The position numbers were made by a program, and so were the translations under genes. From Pithys albifrons albifrons (lineage: Eukaryota; Chordata; Aves; Passeriformes; Thamnophilidae), in contig NC_092467.1 in assembly GCF_047495875.1 (NCBI RefSeq), positions 18,433,066 to 18,497,065 on the forward strand: DNA of 64,000 nucleotides. Reading direction: 5' to 3'. Below, piece by piece: positions 26,201 to 37,725 of the stretch. A model generated the notes under the pieces. The model ran no database searches. It had not been told where the DNA came from and saw only the letters and a program-made list of their open reading frames with translations. Within the stretch, counting starts at the first letter, position 1, and every line of letters starts with the position of its first letter.

Positions 26201-29200
26201 AAGAGTATTTCTAGCCATGTGGTAATAATAAAAGATTTGCTTTGACTATATTTGCCAGAAAGTCCTATTTGCAGAAGTGGCTTTTAAATCTTTGACAGTG
26301 TTCATGGGAAACAGCTTGTCAGACATGAAAATATTTCTACCAGCTCCTGTATATCAGCCTTACTACTGGGGAAAAGAGATTTTCAGGTGGCACAGCTCAG
26401 TACCAAGCAGAGAAAGTTTTCAGCTGACATGATAAGTGGCAGAGTAACATTACCTGGGTAGGCAAAAGCAGTTCTTGCCTGCCAGCAGCAGTGCAGCCTG
26501 TGGTGTCCTTTGAGGACAGTGCCCTTTGCATACACAGCTCTGTGTCCAGGCAGGCAGTGGGAGCCAGAGAAGGATGGGGAGTGATGGTGTGTGGGAGGCC
26601 TCCAGCTCAAGCACACTCCATTTATTTATCACTGAATCATCATCTGGTCAACAGGAAAAGTTGATAAAACTGTTGCCTCCAGGGCTCCGTTCTCCTTGGG
26701 AATAATGAAAAGGTGAAGCTGGTTAAGGTCAGTGCACACGAGACCCAATGGAAGGTGGGAGCAGGTTGGCCATGAATTACTGAGCATCATCTGGTATCAC
26801 AGATAAGCAGAACGGGTAAGAGCCTAGACAGGCTCTACAATAAGGGATGGATTTAATTAACAATTGCACAGAGGGAGCAGACTGCAGCGTTCTGGCACGA
26901 GGACATCCTACATCTGACAGTTGCTTAAAGAGACAGGGAGCACCCTATTATAAAAATATATTACTCCTCAATATATTTCAAAAATTACACAAGAAACAAT
27001 ACCATATTGTATTACCCCTTCTCTCCAGAGCTGCCCAGTTACACGAGCACTGAGCACTGCAGGCTCTCTGCAGACATTCTGCACCAGGGCCTATTTAACA
27101 ACATCAGTCCAAACTTGCAAAAGTACAACACTGCTCAAGTCAGGGGGTTGCGCAGATCTAACTAAAGGCAGATGTTGATCCATATTAACTAAACTATTAA
27201 ATACATCAATCTTACCCAACCATCTGATGCCTTGTTCCACTTCTCAATATTTTGCTTCTCAAAAGTTTATTTAAAGTCAGCCAGCTGACAATTTGCAAGC
27301 TTCTGGGTAACTCCTTTTTTATAATTTCTTCCCTTTTCCACCCCTTCTCTCTCTTTGAAAGTTATTACTTTAATGTTAAGTGAATCTTGTAATTATTTTG
27401 AAAGTTCAAGATGATCATCATTGCACAATTCTAGCTGTTCTACTCTTCAGTCAGTAAAAAACAACAACAAAACACCCAAGGAAAGAAGCTGAAACAAATC
27501 AGAGTTTCACATATGTGTTAGCAAAACAATTAATTAATGCACGAGCTCCTTAACTCGTGTCTGTGTTCAAAGAAATGCAGACAACTGACTTTGATGATCC
27601 CAGCCTCAGTCCCAGCAGGTGTTTAACCACATCCCACAGATCAGTGCAGCTTCAGTGGATGGACTCTCTTCCTGGGAAGTCAAGCATGGGGCACACCATT
27701 GCTAAAATAGACATATATGGAAAATAGAAAAGTACATCCCTGAACACACCAGCCTGAGTAAATAAGCTCTGTTCTTCATTCACCTGCACAAAGCACTGCT
27801 CAGTCCTCAGAAACAATAAATGAGGGGGGGAAAATTATTTACTAATCAATCTGCAGGAAAAAGGGCTCACAGAGTTCAGAGTTTCCCTGCTGGTAATGCA
27901 TCTGATTTCCTGTGTTTTTACATCAGCTTTGAGACCATGCAATATGACTTACTCTGGACCTTTTCACCAATGACAAGCAAGATCCACCACTATATCCTTG
28001 TCCTTTTCTAAACACATCTGTTTACTAGAGCCCATCCTAGGACTGTAAAGTAGATTGCTTTTTCTGAATCATATTTAAAAATCAGCACTGCAAATTGTAC
28101 TGAAGAAAGAAAAAAAGGCCATCGAAAAGGTGCGACTTGAATGCATAAGAATTTTTGAATGAATAGAGCCCTTAATATTAGTTTTGCCTAATGAAGTAAG
28201 GCATGAATGTAAAAGGATTACTGTTCCCATAACATTCAATTCACAGACACAAAGCGTAATTCATGGAACCTGGCTTTAATTTTTTCATATAAATAATTAA
28301 TGCTGCATTTAAAGCATGTTAAAATGTTTTATTTCTTAATCAGCTAATTTGACTGAGAAACAAAGATGCCTTTATTTTCTTTTTCTTTGACTAGAGTTAC
28401 TGTAGTAAAATGTCCCCTCTAGCTTTGGCCTTCACTCTAGTGTTTGCTGCTGCCAATTAGCTTTCTAAAGTTACTATTTTACAAAATGTTTCTCACTTTT
28501 CAAAAAATGTAATTGAATGTCTGTACATCACAGACTTTCTTGTGTGCAGACACAGGGTGTTAAACATTCTTTGGGTTGACTTGGGTCAGCTTTAAAAAAT
28601 CTCAGACGCTGAAACTTGAGAAGCAGTCGTGTGCTAGTGTTTTCTCCACATCCTGTTAAGTATTAAGTGGTTATTTAAAATAGAGTTGTTATACTCAGCA
28701 ACTGACTTAAAGTGCTTGATATAGTTTACAAGACGATTAATTAAATGAGAGCATAGCATGTGATGCACATGTATTTCCATAATCATTCACATTGGCCTAT
28801 AGTTGCCCTTTAATTTTCATACTAATTAAAGTAACACATTGAACTGCAAATTGTAAATGGCTGCATTTCTCAGTAGATGTTAACACTGATGTAAGCTGAA
28901 TGGCAAATAAAAACCCCCAAGAATTAAGCAGAGTGTTTTTTGACTCTGATCCATTCAAGTTTCCCTACTCATTCCATTACTAGACCATGTCCACATTTTA
29001 ACAAGACTGCATTTTTTCTGTGTTTTCAGCCCCATATTTTTCTGAGGTACAATGTGTGTATTTTTTTGTATTGTGGTGTCTGGTTAGTTGGTTTCCATCT
29101 GATACAACAGAGCAGTTATCCAAGGTTCGGAGTTACAGATTGGGTTTTTTTAAGTGGTGGTGGGAATGAGGTTTGTAATCTGATGGGCAGAAAGAAAGAA

Positions 29201-30761
29201 AACCTATTTCACCAGTAGTTTTACCTCTTAATTACATCTGGCCCATTATCCTCCTTGATTCTTGTTCAAATCTTGACATGGCTGACTTGGAACCTGAAAT
29301 GCAAAACGGAGGGCTGCACTTTCAGGCTGCATCAAGGAAGGGGGAAGTTACTCCCTAGAACATTTACTGTGACTTGGAAAAGAGAAGAAACAGATAAGAA
29401 CAATTATCCCGGGGCTCATACAGCTGCTGGCATTTCGACTTGACACATGCTCTGATGGGGACCACTGCATCCACCTCAAGCAGTTTGTAGTATGTAATGG
29501 ACATATGGTAATTGCTATTGAATGAGAAGTAACCTTGGACTATAGGCATATGAAAGACACCCTTAAAAAAAAAACTTCACAAAAAACCCCCTCTGTCAGG
29601 GCCAACAGCACAAAAATTAACTAATCACTCCTTTCAATGTGTCCTCCATCTAATTGCTTCCATGATGAGGTGGATTTTTTTTCCTTTCAGAAATGAGCAT
29701 TATAAAAGATTTCTTTTTAATTTAAAATGAAAAATTCCTCCACTCCCAAGTGACCTATCCAAGAGAAATAATAATAAGCACTCGATTGCTCCGAGAGCAT
29801 CAGCTCTCACACGTATTACAGGGCTGAGCGTTCGTGCTCCCTTGCTCCCCCCACCCTGCTCCCTTCCTGAGGTCTGTCCTATCTCCAGATCCTAATTCAG
29901 CTTGGCCCAAGATCTTATTTGTTAAAATTAGCTTTCAGATCAGGCTGGAGTCAGTGTACTTGGCAAGGAGGAGAGGAACCAAGACTGTGAGGAAGGGAAC
30001 AGCTTCGGGAGGCAAAGAGGGAAGCTGCAGCCCAAGCAGGAGTTTTTGTGCAGTGGAATGGCCCACAGCAGCACAGGCAGGTTTGGTCCCAGTTTTGTCA
30101 CAGCTGTCTTGAGCACTGCTGTACCCCAGTCCCCTGTTGTGGGCCACACAAAGACTTCCCTTGCTTCTGCCCCCAGCCTGTCTAGGCTGGAGCCAGGCAG
30201 GGCTGCACTCCTGCCTTGGTGGGGGCACCTCAATGTGCCTATTCCCATAATAAGCTTTATTTCAGAAAAGTCTTCTGAAGTTCAGCCATGACAATGCTGA
30301 ATTGCCACATATTGGAAAATGAAAGGAGTCACGCTGAGGGAAGACTGATAGACTATGGTAATAATGCAAGACCTTTTTTCCCCTTCATAAACCAAATTTC
30401 CCATACATTTCTGGAAGATTAATTTAGATTTAGGGAGGTTTCGACTGAGATACTGGAAAAAATACTCTAAATGCAAGGTTGGTTTCTACCTGACCTTAAC
30501 TACTACATCAGCTACCACTGCTCCAGTACATTTATATATAAAATGTACAGGCACTTCAGCTTAATTACCTAAGGACTCTACAAAAGAAAGCCTTTAAAAT
30601 GTTTTAATTGCAAATCTAGTCTTTCTGAGAGCTACGCAACAGTGGTATCATCCATTGACTAATTAACCCTGTATTTGAGGGAAAAAAATAAAGTAACTCT
30701 CAGTTACATAGACACAGTTCTGCTCGTCTTAAGTAGATGATGCATGTAAAAGTGCACATAC
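20277..30761. other. Intergenic DNA, no gene recognised
   Basis: About 10.5 kb with no supportable gene. The stretch 28120-28880 is AT-rich and dense in TAAT-type words and could be a conserved noncoding element (see findings). Elsewhere only chance ORFs are seen, the longest about 100 codons, with no domain or splice structure. Confidence 0.55.
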
Positions 30762-31092
30762 AGAAACAAGTTAGGCAGCTGAATGCCTCCCTGACATCCG
30801 ATCCTGTCAGATCTTGGAAGCTAAGCAGGGTCAGCCCCGGATTAGTACTTGGATGGGAGACCTCCTGGGAAATGCCGGGTGCTGTAGGTTCTAGTCCTGA
30901 GGACTTCACTGTCACTGTCCAAGCTCGCTCGGCCTTGGCAGATGAACCTCAGGACTTAAACGGTGGGGCCAGTTCTGTGCACGCTGAGCCTCACCTAAAA
31001 TCCACTGCGCAGGCTGGAAGGGCACACCCACGTGGGGACAGCCCTTCCCAAATGTTTGTTCGCGAAGCCGAGCCACACACATAGAAACAAGT
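30762..31092 (+). mobile_element. 5S rRNA-headed SINE-like retroposon with target duplication
   Basis: A 311-bp insert (30772-31082) is bracketed by identical 10-bp direct repeats AGAAACAAGT at 30762-30771 and 31083-31092. The first part, about 30784-30890, is clearly derived from 5S rRNA. The remaining ~190 bp is GC- and CpG-rich and not recognised by me. No run of four T occurs within the insert, so a pol III transcript starting at the 5S head could run through it, as in SINEs. Known 5S-headed SINEs (SINE3 class, AmnSINE1, 5S-Sauria) have this layout, but the body here does not match the tails I remember of them. There is no poly-A; the insert ends in a short CA-rich stretch. Alternatives are a 5S rRNA pseudogene retroposed with 3' flank, or an old exapted SINE. 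The direct repeats and head are seen; the family assignment is inference. Confidence 0.7.
30784..30890 (+). pseudogene. 5S rRNA-derived sequence (head of the retroposon)
   Basis: This stretch aligns to most of vertebrate 5S rRNA. The internal control region is largely preserved: the A box AAGCTAAGCAGGGTC at 30818-30832 and the C-box region GTACTTGGATGGGAGACC at 30845-30862, with an intermediate element that matches apart from one extra A. The 3' end GCCGGGTGCTGTAGG is also kept. The first ~15 nt of 5S rRNA are not recognisable, and a deletion follows near 30805, so it cannot fold as a functional rRNA. A lone copy inside a retroposon-like insert argues against a working 5S gene. Promoter activity through TFIIIA is possible but untested. 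Confidence 0.85.
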
Positions 31093-34000
31093 AGTAATTT
31101 GAGTTTGTTGGATTTTGTTTTTCCTTTGAGACTGGTTGCTGTAAAAGTAACACTAGATTTATTTTCAAGTTTACTCTCAAACTGTATTGTAAGAAAGAAG
31201 GGATTATAAAGGGGGGAAAAATTCTAAGAGGAAGCTCTTGAAACTTTCTGACTACTGTGACACAAAACGAGTGACACAAGTAGGAGGTTCAGTTGACTCT
31301 TCCACTTGGACACAAATCTCCTCTCCCCCTCTCTCACTGCCCTAACTTTCATTTGCACTCACCTCGTAAGTGCAGTGTGGATTCTCTCTTCCCCCGTTGC
31401 AACCTGTAGATTGCCCCAGGTGGGACATGTCTGGAGAGGCGCATTGGGTGATGTCAGTTCCTGGCAGGGCAGTTTGCTTTGCAGAGTGCTGTGCTAACAC
31501 TGCAGCCCCAGTGGGACCTCTGAGCAATGCAGAATAAAAGCAGGGCTGAGCAGGGCTGCTCCAGCTCAGCAGGCTGCTGGCCATCCAGGAAGGGTGCTTA
31601 CATGAAAGCCAAGGGCCTGGAAAATCTTTCATCTTTCCAAAATCAAACCCTTTTTACACAGACTTATGACAGCTGGTTATGATAAGCAAATTAAAACTAA
31701 TTTAAAAGTTACTCTTGGGCACAATTGTCAGGCTTTCATTCAGGAAACTCTCTAAACAAGCACTTAAATTTAAGCAGGTGCCTAAATCCCACTGAACACA
31801 GTAGGATTTATACACCTGTTTTAGTGCTTCCCTGGGCAGGGATGGCCCTCAGCAAGTGGTATGTCACGTCCCAGGAGTCACAAAGTCCAGGTGTCTTATT
31901 TTCATCCAGGTTTAATTGCCAGTGCCCAGCCAGCACTGGGATCACACCACCCCTAACCAGATTTTTATGTTAGTGCACATCCTGCTGTACTGCAAACCTG
32001 TCACAGTCCCACAGGCAGCTCTCCTGCTAACGAGCTGGAGCACAGAAATCTGAGCACAAGAGCCATCTAAGAAGGTTCACACTCACAAACTGCCACTGTG
32101 TATAGCAGTGCTGTTCTTTGAAGCCATGAATAGCACATTGAGCCATTCCTTGATGTTGCAGCTGGGGCTTTTTTCTCTTCTTTATTATTCTGAATACCGT
32201 CACTGCAGTCCTGGCACAGCAGGGATAGCACAGGGAGCCCCAATGCCAGAAGTCCTCTCCTACCAAAGAAGCAGAGTGTGGTGAGGGTGCACATTCATGG
32301 CAATCTGCCTTTTCCGAGATACACATAAACCTGCTCAGCAGCAAAATTAGCATGCTGGGAACAGCTCTTCTCCCCCTATCATGGTAAAATGCAGAGCTGG
32401 TGGGAGGACAAGAGAAAGGAAAACCGGAGGTTTGCAATATGACAAATAGTGTGAAATACTTTTTGAACATTAACACTGACCTAGGCAAGACACAAAGTTG
32501 AAAAGCAGCAAGGATTTTCAATGAAAACCCCTCCATGTTTCATAAACTTTGAGTCATTCCTGTCATTTAATTGAAAAGCAAATCCAGAGTTTTCACTTCT
32601 CTTTCTTCACTGGTAAGAGGAGGATGGGAAAGGAAACAGAAAAAGAAAGCGTCACAACTAAGCTTTCTAAGATCTTGCCTTTTGATACTGTGACTTATTT
32701 TGGTTATCTTTTCATTATTTATTTTCACTAAAATAGAAGGTCTCCAGGAAAGCATTTGCTTTGGTTAAAACCAAAATTAAATCTGACCTATCACTGAGGG
32801 AAAAGAATAACTGGCTCTAAGGAAGACAAACTCTGTTATCAATGTGCTCACATATTAAAGAGGGCATGTGCAAGTCAAAAACACAACGACAGACCAGCAT
32901 AGGTCAGATCTGTGAAAAAAACCAAAAAAAGGATTTTTCACAATCTTTCAGCCCTCTCTTTATTAGACCTTAATTAAATCAATGGGTCAAAGCAACAAAG
33001 GGAAAAAATGGTTCAGCTAGGGGACACTAATCAACCCCTTTGAGTGGACTGAAAGATATCTTAAGCAGGAACTAAGCTTTGAATCAACATCTGCCTCATG
33101 TAATACATAAACAGAGACATTATTGCTTAAGAAAAAAGTATTTGTAGGATCTTTTCTTGAAAATAAAAACCATTTTTAAAAGAAAATACTGCTAATAAGA
33201 ACTAGGTAAGTCAGTGAGCAAGCCTGAATGAGGACAACCAGGCAAATCCTCTGGGTTTTGGTTGTACATTTTAGAGAACCCAGCTGCTGAACTGGGCACC
33301 AGCTCTTGAGTTGGTTGGTGCTGTTGGATTCAGATGATGATATGGCTGTATTGACCATTAGACCTGTGAATAGTAACTGAACTGTTTAATGAGATTAATT
33401 GAATGTCTGGACTTGCCTTTTTATTGTCCCCACAAATTTTGGCTGGAAACTTGAACACTCCATAATGCATGACAGAAGGGACATATTCAGTTACATCAAA
33501 GCAACCTTAGTAGCATTAAGAAGTCAAAAAGACTTCATCCCTGTGAGGGAGAGTGGCACTCAAGCCACAGTGGCCAATATGACTGACAGAGTGAGTGCTG
33601 GCAATACTCAGCAGCAGAGTCTAGTCCCCAAACTAGAATGTAACACCTCTGCAAGAGCTGTACTGCAAACACAGACAATGCAGAAAGAAAATGTTTAAGA
33701 GGAGCATCCTGCCTTGAAGACATAAATAATTGCTTGTAAGGATATTCAGCACAAAAACACTTTTGCTGATCTTCACAGAGTCCATACAGCATGCTTGCCC
33801 TGCAGGAGACAAACCAAGTGGTGAGACTGAGCAAGTATGCAGTGTGGCTGTGTCCCTCTCTCCTAGCACAAGCCCAGGGGAAGGAAACATGACTCAGAGC
33901 CAGAGTTTTCTCCCCTACTCACTACTGACTGTAGGGGAAGTTGACTTCCCACATGCCTGGATTGTGGCTGGGGACAAGGAACACCTCCGTGGTTCTGGTC

Positions 34001-37000
34001 CCTCTGTTGGGCTTTGTGCAGATCAGGGTCATCTTGAATACACTTCTCATATTCGTACCTCAAATGCAGACTCAGGATCCAGGAAGCTCCTGTTATGGCA
34101 CTGCAAAAGACAAGACAGATTTTGCCTTCTTGATCTATGCTGCATTAGGAGATAATGTCATATCCTAAAGATGAAGTAGTAGCTTTTAACTGAAATATAG
34201 CAAGCAGCAATGAACAGTCTGATTCCCAGTACTTATCTATTAATTAACATATAATACCTCAAATTAGCTTAAAATTGCAAACTTGCTGGTTCAGATACTG
34301 TCAGTCATGGGTGGCTCTGTAACATTACTAAGGGAATTACTTTTTCTTTTATGTGAAGAGCATTTGGAGCCACATTCCATCTGTCATTTAGCCAAGGAGA
34401 ATGGTGATCTCTACAAATACGATTGTGTCTGTGCAGTTTTCACGACAGGCTGCATCCAAGAAATACCAGCAAGTTCCCATAGACTATCTTGCCTTATTAT
34501 AATCATAATTATTCATCTCTACTGCTTAAACCAGTGTTGCATGAAAAAGTAATATTTCCAAGGCACTGGGTGGAATACCTTTACTGGAAAACATGCTCTC
34601 AACAGGAAACCCAAACACAGTACTAGAGAGTTATCTTAAGCAGATTTAAATAATTAAATCCAAAATTCTCAAACCACTTGCTGTTTCAAATTTATTTCTT
34701 TAATAACAAGCTTGTTTCAGCAACACACTGGATTAGGGTTTCATTTATTCAAAATTTAAGGCCTGTCCCACTCTGAGGGTTATTTTAAGTATTTAGGGGA
34801 ATTTTTGTGCTTGTGAAAATGAAGAGATTGTGGCATTATAAATTCATTTCCTCTGTTATTGCACAGGCCATGCACAGTGCAGCTGTGAAAGCGCCGTAAG
34901 AGCCCCAGCAGTGTCCTCAAGCTCAACTTAGTCGGCCGAGGCTTTGTTTTTGCACAGAGAGAATCTGGCCCTTTCCTATATTGTCAGCTACAAGTACTTC
35001 CAAAAGTAGCGATGCCGACACCATGTGGCTGAACTGAACCAAGAGAAGGTGTTTAATGACAGTGATGACCATCCATAAGGAAGGTGGGCCAGATGCCAAC
35101 AGCTGTTTTCGTGCAGGACTTGAAAGAGAGGTTGAGCCCAGTGCCCACAGCCCCTCACTGAGTAGTGCAAGCAGCTTCTGTAGCAGGTGTTACCTCCTAA
35201 GGAAGGGCTTGGTGGTGGTTGCCATCCACACCAGCAATTTTACAAACAAGCAAGTTTCTTATGTGTTCTTCATCACCTCCAGGCATTCATATTCTTTTTA
35301 AGTACAGGAACATTAATTAGATTTTGACCACAGACCCCAGATTTTACTTACCCTGACAGGGTTTCCATTAGTGTAATCTGTAGGGGAATTCACTGTTTTA
35401 ACATCTGTGCGCCTAAGGCCTATCTCACATTTACTGCTGCTGCCTGAAAAGCCTCCCTTGTATGGCTGTGTGTTTCTTCATGCTCCCAATTTCACAGAAG
35501 TCATTTCAGCACCAAACGGTAATTAGCAAAGGGATGGGCCTCGGCTGACATGAATGCAATTTATTGTTTTCCACAAGGCCCTGAACCGAGCAAACAAAGA
35601 ACACAGTCTTGCTGTCTGGCATTTTATTAACTTGTATTGTGTGACGTACCTTACTGAAGGGAGATCTCCCGGTAAATGTAGCAGCAAGTAACCAGTAACA
35701 TGTGTGCTTTTGAAGAATATTAATTTTGGTTCAATTAGGCAAGTTTTGTGGGACCTCAGCCTCTAAAATAGGACAGCCACTTTTATAATTATCTTCCGTA
35801 TTAATTTTATCACCACCCAACTTTTTACATAAATGCAACCTTTCATCTTTAAAATGCCAACACTTCTTCAATTTTGGCAACCGTACAGCATTGCTAATTA
35901 TTTCCTCATTATGTGTGGTTAACTGATGAATCATTAATAAATGAATGAATGGCTAATATATTTTTATGGTAATTGGAGATATAACTGATTGCAGACTTCC
36001 TTTGCTTTTCAAAACTGCCCTGAATGAGCAGTAGCTGCTTAATTGTTTACAGATGACATTTATGCTACTGACAAGCTCTTCCCACTGCCATGGCTTATCA
36101 GAGGTGAGCCCTCCCTGTGCCCTACGGCAGGCAATGCTCTCCCTTCCCCACAGTCACGGCAGATGGGCAGGCACACACATTTCTGACAGGTTTCCCACCA
36201 GGTCCCTGCAATGGCTGGGAGCAGGACTACTGACACCATCATGTTTATTGTCAGCATTTCCAAGGCATACCAGACCATGACATGGAAATGACACCTTTCT
36301 GCAATTGTTCTCCCACTTTATGGGTGTCTGCAGTGAATACCACAGATAGGACAGGGAAAACAGCTTCCAGTGACATTTTGTTTTAACTCCATACCATGCA
36401 TTACAGTAAATGGCTTATACAGCCTCTCACTGCCAGTGCACAGTTAATGAATTCAGAGATAATTGCAGGGTGTTTTCTTTCTTTCTTTCCTTCTTTCTTT
36501 CTTATAGCCTATCTCTCCTTAAATCATTCTTAGGGTACCCAGTTCCAAAACACAGCATTTAAATCTGCTTCACAATTCAAATCAAAAAGAAAAGATAGTA
36601 AGATTGCCAAACAAGGCTCCTTTAGCTATGCACACGCGTTCTGAAGATCAACTTAAAAATGCAAAAGAGATTACCAGTTCTTAATTATAATAATTTAACC
36701 AGGTGGGTAGTTTCTCTAATGAACATTTCTATGAAAACAGAATAACTAATGATGGTCTTAAAAAAGTCTTTGTCTTCCCATGTACTAATGATCACATTTA
36801 TAAATATGCAGAAAGGCCCCCCTGTACATTGCTAATGATAAGTAATTAAGCACCAGGCGTCAAAAGCTATAGAAAAGGGTCAGGGTAATGCAAGAGAAAA
36901 TTAAAAATGCAATAAAATAAGTTGTGAAGCAAAATTGAATTTCTGGCTTCTGCAGGCCTGACTATAAAGAAGTCTTTCCCCCTTCAGTATAAACCACGGC

Positions 37001-37629
37001 TGCTGTGGGGTATTCAAACAAAATCTTCTAAGTACTTTCATTAGATTTTACTTGCCTCTGTGCTTGTACTCATATTAAAAACAAGTGAACCACCAGCCCT
37101 TTAAAACAGACCCTATATTCAGTAAAGCTGCAGTTTCTTTCAATGTTTATGAGAAATCACTGTGGCTGAGATTATGGCTATCACCAGCCTCCTCAAAAGC
37201 ATTTCAAAACTTCTGATGAAAGAAAAGAGGGATGTGCTAGAAATGAAACGTGTTTTAGTGATTATTTCTGTAATCTGGAGATCAACACTTGAAGGGCCTG
37301 TGATTTGATCCCTGTCAGGGTTGCCACCAAAGAGACTCAGACCCAAGAAGCACAGAGGGCTGGCTCAAGCCCACACCTTCAGTTCAGCTGCTGAACCCAC
37401 ACCGCAAACCATCGCAAAGCATTAAAGGCAGCTTCCAAATTAAATTAAATGGGTTGACTTTGGTAGCAATGACATGTTTGTCTCTCTCAAAGAAAAGCCA
37501 TTAAATTAGGTAATGCTGACACACTTTCTTGGAGGCTCAGCACAGGGCTGCAGGAGCAGAGAAGTGCCTGTGCTCCTGCTGCCTAACATAGTGCTCCTCA
37601 CTAGCTTCTCTCAGGCATCCCACACCCAC
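31093..37629. other. Intergenic DNA with candidate noncoding conserved stretch
   Basis: No supportable gene. ORFs of up to 169 codons (32027-32536, minus) read as low-quality translations without domains. A CTTT-type microsatellite lies at 36473-36503. Positions 35500-36070 form a dense cluster of homeodomain, SOX-type and FOX-type words (see findings). Confidence 0.55.
36473..36503 (+). repeat. CTTT microsatellite
   Basis: About seven imperfect tetranucleotide CTTT units with one CCTT interruption. It is a simple repeat with no other feature. Confidence 0.9.
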
Positions 37630-37725
37630 GGACCCTCTCCATGGCTAACCCATGGCCCCTCTCCATGGCTAACCCATGGCCCCTCTCCATGGCTAAACCA
37701 CGGACCCTCTCCATGGCTAACCCCC
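37630..37725 (+). repeat. 24-bp minisatellite, four units
   Basis: Four head-to-tail 24-bp units start at 37630, 37654, 37678 and 37702. All share the core CCCTCTCCATGGCTAA, and units differ at only a few positions at their ends. The unit length is a multiple of three, so a chance ORF spans it and shows an eight-residue THGPSPWL-type repeat; I do not consider that protein real. The palindrome CCATGG occurs in every unit. Confidence 0.95.

Noticed and set aside
30784..30890. Functional 5S rRNA gene
   Set aside because: The 5' end is unrecognisable, there is an internal deletion, no T-run terminator follows, and it sits singly inside direct repeats.
30737..31084. 115-codon ORF over the 5S-derived insert
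   Set aside because: The sequence is explained by 5S rRNA homology and the retroposon body; the absence of stops is incidental to GC richness.
32027..32536. 169-codon minus-strand ORF
   Set aside because: Cysteine- and histidine-rich translation without a zinc-finger spacing or other motif; an overlapping ORF in another frame has similar quality.
33730..34155. 141-codon plus-strand ORF
   Set aside because: No recognisable domain, and overlapping ORFs occur on the opposite strand over the same region.
35500..35520. REST/NRSF site
   Set aside because: Only the left half (TTCAGCACC) is present; the right half is missing at standard and extended spacing.
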